The position numbers were made by a program, and so were the translations under genes. Below the pieces are notes generated by a model that saw only the letters and a list, made by a program, of their open reading frames with translations, did no database searches and was not told where the DNA came from. Positions 61,579 to 64,000 of a stretch of DNA of 64,000 nucleotides are shown here, piece by piece; the stretch's first letter is position 1; each line of letters begins with the position of its first letter. Where the stretch lies: contig NZ_JAGRPV010000001.1 of the NCBI RefSeq assembly GCF_030014955.1, positions 4,402,001 to 4,466,000 on the forward strand. Reading direction: 5' to 3'. Source of the DNA: Cohnella hashimotonis (GTDB taxonomy: Bacteria; Bacillota; Bacilli; Paenibacillales; Paenibacillaceae).

Positions 61579-62652
61579 TTATTTCCAATGCATGAGATCC
61601 TTGATCTGAGCAATGAGCTTCATCGCCGCTTTGGAGTGTGTGGCTTTGGACGGGTGCCAGTCGGCGCCGTATCCGTCAGACGCAAGTTGATTGTCAAATT
61701 TCATTGCAGCGATATTCCGGTCTCCAGTTTCTTGGATATAACGGCTAACCGCTCGTTCGATATACGGATATAGAAGATCTCCCATGATACCCAATGTGCA
61801 GAGAATCGTGGCACGGGCATTGTTGTGCCTAACCATTTTAAGAAACTCGAAATACCGCTCGGCATATTCCTCCTGTCTGTCGGCATGCTCCTTCGTATAA
61901 GATTCATCATTCGTTCCCAAATTGATGACGACAAGATCCGGTACAAATCGCTTGAAATCCCAATTTACGGCTTGAGGCTCCAGTGTCTGGTCAAACTTCC
62001 CTTCAGATTTGGCCACCTTTTCGTAATATTCAGGTACGAGGCTAGAGATCTTTTTTTGATCGTTCTCCGTAAAGCCCGACAGGATGCCATAACCACTGTA
62101 AGAAACCATGCTGTAGTCTGCCTGAAGCGCCTCCGCCGTTTGGTAAGCGTAGGCTTGCGTGACATCTTCAGTCGCAGTGGAAAAATGATGCTGCTCGTTT
62201 TCATCGTCGACGCCATAGCCGCAAGTGATGGAATCACCGATGAATTCAATTTTGCGCGCTTGTGCAGGGATAGGCTTAATTCCCTTGACGGCATCGACAG
62301 CGATATGTTGAACTCCAACAGTCGACATGGCCGCTTCCGATAATTTAACAATTTTAACCGTGACGTGCTCGTTGGTATCGCTCTGGAAGACGGTATACGT
62401 TTTCAAGAGTCGGGTTACCTGATCGTCGACGACTCGTTCTCCGTTGATGTAAATGCCGATCCTGGCTTGATGCGATAGGCTTGAGGCCATATCGTCGCCT
62501 TTTATCGTGATTTCCGCCTTCTTGCCGTAAAACGCAAACGCAATGCCGCTACCGGACAACGCGAGCCATACCGCTTCATTGTAGTCGTAGGTTCGCCCGA
62601 TGATTTTTACATATGAATCTGTCGCCCGGAATACTTGCATCGCCTCATGCAT
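61579..62652 (-). CDS. SGNH/GDSL esterase, CE2-like
   Basis: 357-residue carbohydrate esterase. An N-terminal jelly-roll (about 1-130) precedes the SGNH domain with FIGDSITCGYG (catalytic Ser), NLGTND and DWHPSKATH (Asp-His), the layout of CE2 acetyl esterases. It probably removes acetyl groups from the imported sugar. ATG at 62650-62652 with GGAGGAGG 7 nt upstream is preferred to an upstream frame. No signal peptide, so cytoplasmic. Base composition looks clearly more A+T-rich than its neighbours and it is flanked by the 95-bp duplication, suggesting later insertion. Confidence 0.85.
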   Translation of the reverse strand: MHEAMQVFRATDSYVKIIGRTYDYNEAVWLALSGSGIAFAFYGKKAEITIKGDDMASSLSHQARIGIYINGERVVDDQVTRLLKTYTVFQSDTNEHVTVKIVKLSEAAMSTVGVQHIAVDAVKGIKPIPAQARKIEFIGDSITCGYGVDDENEQHHFSTATEDVTQAYAYQTAEALQADYSMVSYSGYGILSGFTENDQKKISSLVPEYYEKVAKSEGKFDQTLEPQAVNWDFKRFVPDLVVINLGTNDESYTKEHADRQEEYAERYFEFLKMVRHNNARATILCTLGIMGDLLYPYIERAVSRYIQETGDRNIAAMKFDNQLASDGYGADWHPSKATHSKAAMKLIAQIKDLMHWK

Positions 62653-62737
62653 TTGAAAACCTCCTCCTCCGCTCATGCCTAACACCAAGCAGCCCAGAAA
62701 AAGAGGAACCCTATTTTTATAAAGAGCCCTCAAGTAC

Positions 62738-62832
62738 CAAATTATAAGAGAGCGCCCGGCCCCCTGCTATTTGCCGTTGTTGCCTTCCTTGACATCTGTT
62801 GCTGCACGGCCCCGATAAACGGCAAACGCCCG
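62738..62832. repeat. 95-bp regulatory duplication, copy 2
   Basis: Direct repeat of 61434-61528, here upstream of the esterase gene. Confidence 0.9.
62741..62802 (-). promoter_or_regulatory. regulon promoter 3 with 36-bp operator
   Basis: Operator 62802-62767, 20-bp spacer, -10 TATAAT (62746-62741). It drives the esterase gene, with a leader of about 85 nt. Confidence 0.85.
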
Positions 62833-62860
62833 TTCGGCCGCTTGTCCGTCGGATGGGCGC
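62818..62860 (-). terminator. terminator after the AraC gene
   Basis: GCGCCC (62860-62855) pairs with GGGCGT (62831-62826), followed by TTGCCGTTT on the minus strand. It has the same tail as the terminator at 61514. Confidence 0.6.
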
Positions 62861-62899
62861 TGCTGATCTGACGTTCGATTGAGCGGGGCGAGCGACCTT

Positions 62900-63934
62900 T
62901 TAGCGACGAGCCTGCACCGTCCGCGCGTATTCCGACGGAGACATCCCCGTCTCGTGACGGAAGTGCCGCGAGAAATTGTGCACGGTCGGATAATGCAGCA
63001 TCGCGGCGATCTCCGTAAACGTATGCATTTGCTCGCGGATGATGGCCTTGGCGCGTTCGATCTTGAGCTGCCGGTAGTACCGCATAATGCTAAGTCCCAT
63101 GCACTTCTTGAACAGAGCGAGCGCATGCGTCTTGCTCATATGAAAGTGACGGCAGATCAGTTCAAGGCGTACTTGCCCTTCGACGTGAGCTTCAAGATAA
63201 GCTGCCATCCGCGAAGCGAGATCCGCTTCGCTGCGGATCGTAACGGCGCTGGACAGCCGCTGCTCGCGCGCCGGCTCGCAGCCGGCCTGGTACAGGTCGA
63301 TCAGCAGCAGCTCCAGGTACAGCTTGATCGACTGCTCCGCTCCGAAGGGCGCGTCAGGTTTGCGCAGCAGCGTATGATCGAGCGGATCGTCGTACGGCGG
63401 CAGAAAAGCGGCGAACCCGCTGCGGATCAGCTGGGCGAGAAGCTCCTTCTGCCGATCGTTCAGCGACAAGATCCGATTATTAAAGTGAGCGATGGCGGGC
63501 GACGGACATTCGAAAGAGACGATGATGACGTTGGGGGATCGAACGCCGTTCGCCCAGACGCCGTGGAACTCTCCCGGCTTGTGGAAGATAACGTCGCCCT
63601 GCCTCAGCAAGTAGCCTTCCGTGTCCGCGAATACTTCAAGCTCCCCTTTGTCCACGTAGACGAACTCCCAGAAATCGTGCTTTTCTCCCTCGAACTTGAA
63701 GTCCGGCGCGAATTCGAAGTAGTGGAAGGAAATGAGTCTGCGGACGGAAAGTTCGATCTGCAGCCTGGTCCGCGGATAGGCGATGGTCGGCGCGCGATCC
63801 TCCGTTGCGCCGTTCCCCTCGGCTCCGCCGGTCCCGCCGTGGCTGCCTTCGGCTTCGATTGCCGGCTCTGCCTGCAAACCGTATGCCCGCTCCGCTTTGC
63901 CGTTCCGCTCGCCTGCATGCTCAGCGGCTTCCAT
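62900..63934 (-). CDS. AraC-family regulator with cupin sensor domain
   Basis: 344 residues: a low-complexity acidic N-terminus (about 1-55), a cupin-like AraC_binding domain (about 70-160; DFWEFVYVDKGELEVFADTEG, FHKPGEFHGVWANG) and a C-terminal double helix-turn-helix (about 240-342; LELICRHFHMSKTHALALFK, EIAAMLHYPTVHNFSRHF). It likely answers to a sugar of this locus and is a second candidate for binding the 36-bp operators. GAGGTGAG precedes the ATG. The remaining 66 bp of the window hold no gene. Confidence 0.9.
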   Translation of the reverse strand: MEAAEHAGERNGKAERAYGLQAEPAIEAEGSHGGTGGAEGNGATEDRAPTIAYPRTRLQIELSVRRLISFHYFEFAPDFKFEGEKHDFWEFVYVDKGELEVFADTEGYLLRQGDVIFHKPGEFHGVWANGVRSPNVIIVSFECPSPAIAHFNNRILSLNDRQKELLAQLIRSGFAAFLPPYDDPLDHTLLRKPDAPFGAEQSIKLYLELLLIDLYQAGCEPAREQRLSSAVTIRSEADLASRMAAYLEAHVEGQVRLELICRHFHMSKTHALALFKKCMGLSIMRYYRQLKIERAKAIIREQMHTFTEIAAMLHYPTVHNFSRHFRHETGMSPSEYARTVQARR

Positions 63935-64000
63935 CGTCTCACCTCGCTCCGATATCCCTCTCGTTTGTCATATTATAGCATCCGGCGGGGGGCAGGCGAA

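Noticed and set aside
62653..62733. Longer N-terminus with signal peptide for the CE2-like esterase
   Set aside because: The extension is hydrophobic by chance; GGAGGAGG at ideal spacing supports the ATG at 62652.

Overview
The window is GC-rich DNA from a Firmicute of the Paenibacillaceae type (Paenibacillus or Cohnella; inferred). The evidence is strong Shine-Dalgarno sites, YesM/YesN two-component pairs beside LplB/LplC/LipO-type sugar ABC importers without an ATPase gene, an S-layer (SLH) anchored giant beta-helix protein, a perfect GlnR/TnrA box and an AmiR/NasR-type ANTAR regulator. No tRNA, rRNA, transposase or phage gene was seen.

Layout. 0-2.2 kb: an NAD-dependent epimerase and a ManD/RspA-like enolase-superfamily dehydratase. 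2.3-8.8 kb: assimilatory nitrite reduction (nirB-nirD-nirC-cobA, leftward) and a divergent ANTAR regulator overlapping a TrpD-like gene. The nirB leader carries a textbook two-hairpin ANTAR target overlapping an intrinsic terminator, and a GlnR/TnrA box over the -35 element. 9.4-23 kb: a leftward polysaccharide locus (YesN, YesM, two permeases, one binding protein, a 2009-residue SLH protein with two beta-helix regions). 23-26 kb: a LysE exporter, an amino-acid permease overlapping it tail to tail, and a nuclease-like/winged-helix protein. 26.9-29.5 kb: a GntR-uxuA-uxuB hexuronate operon. 29.6-37.4 kb: a polysaccharide deacetylase, a ThiXYZ/SsuABC-like importer, a TetR-SRPBCC fusion, a short stand-alone reverse transcriptase, and a MarR-SDR pair. 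38-42 kb: a FAD oxidoreductase with two MalF/MalG-type permeases.

42.4-63.9 kb is the most interesting part: one carbohydrate-use regulon, all leftward. An AraC regulator, a CE2-like GDSL esterase, two permeases, a hydrolase-like protein, YesM/YesN, a binding protein, a phosphotriesterase-family protein, a secreted multidomain hydrolase-like protein, a barrel protein, a pair of amidohydrolase-fold proteins (one without its metal histidines), a fucose-isomerase-like protein, an M24-fold protein without metal ligands and a rhodopsin-transducer-like (ASRT) protein follow one another. Three promoters in it share one 36-bp operator placed exactly 20 bp from the -10 box, which ties the parts together. 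The substrate is unknown.

Intergenic regions are unusually rich in repeats: two 51-bp hairpin tandem arrays with a common core, a 52-bp array, a 47-bp array, and a scattered palindromic element family at four sites.
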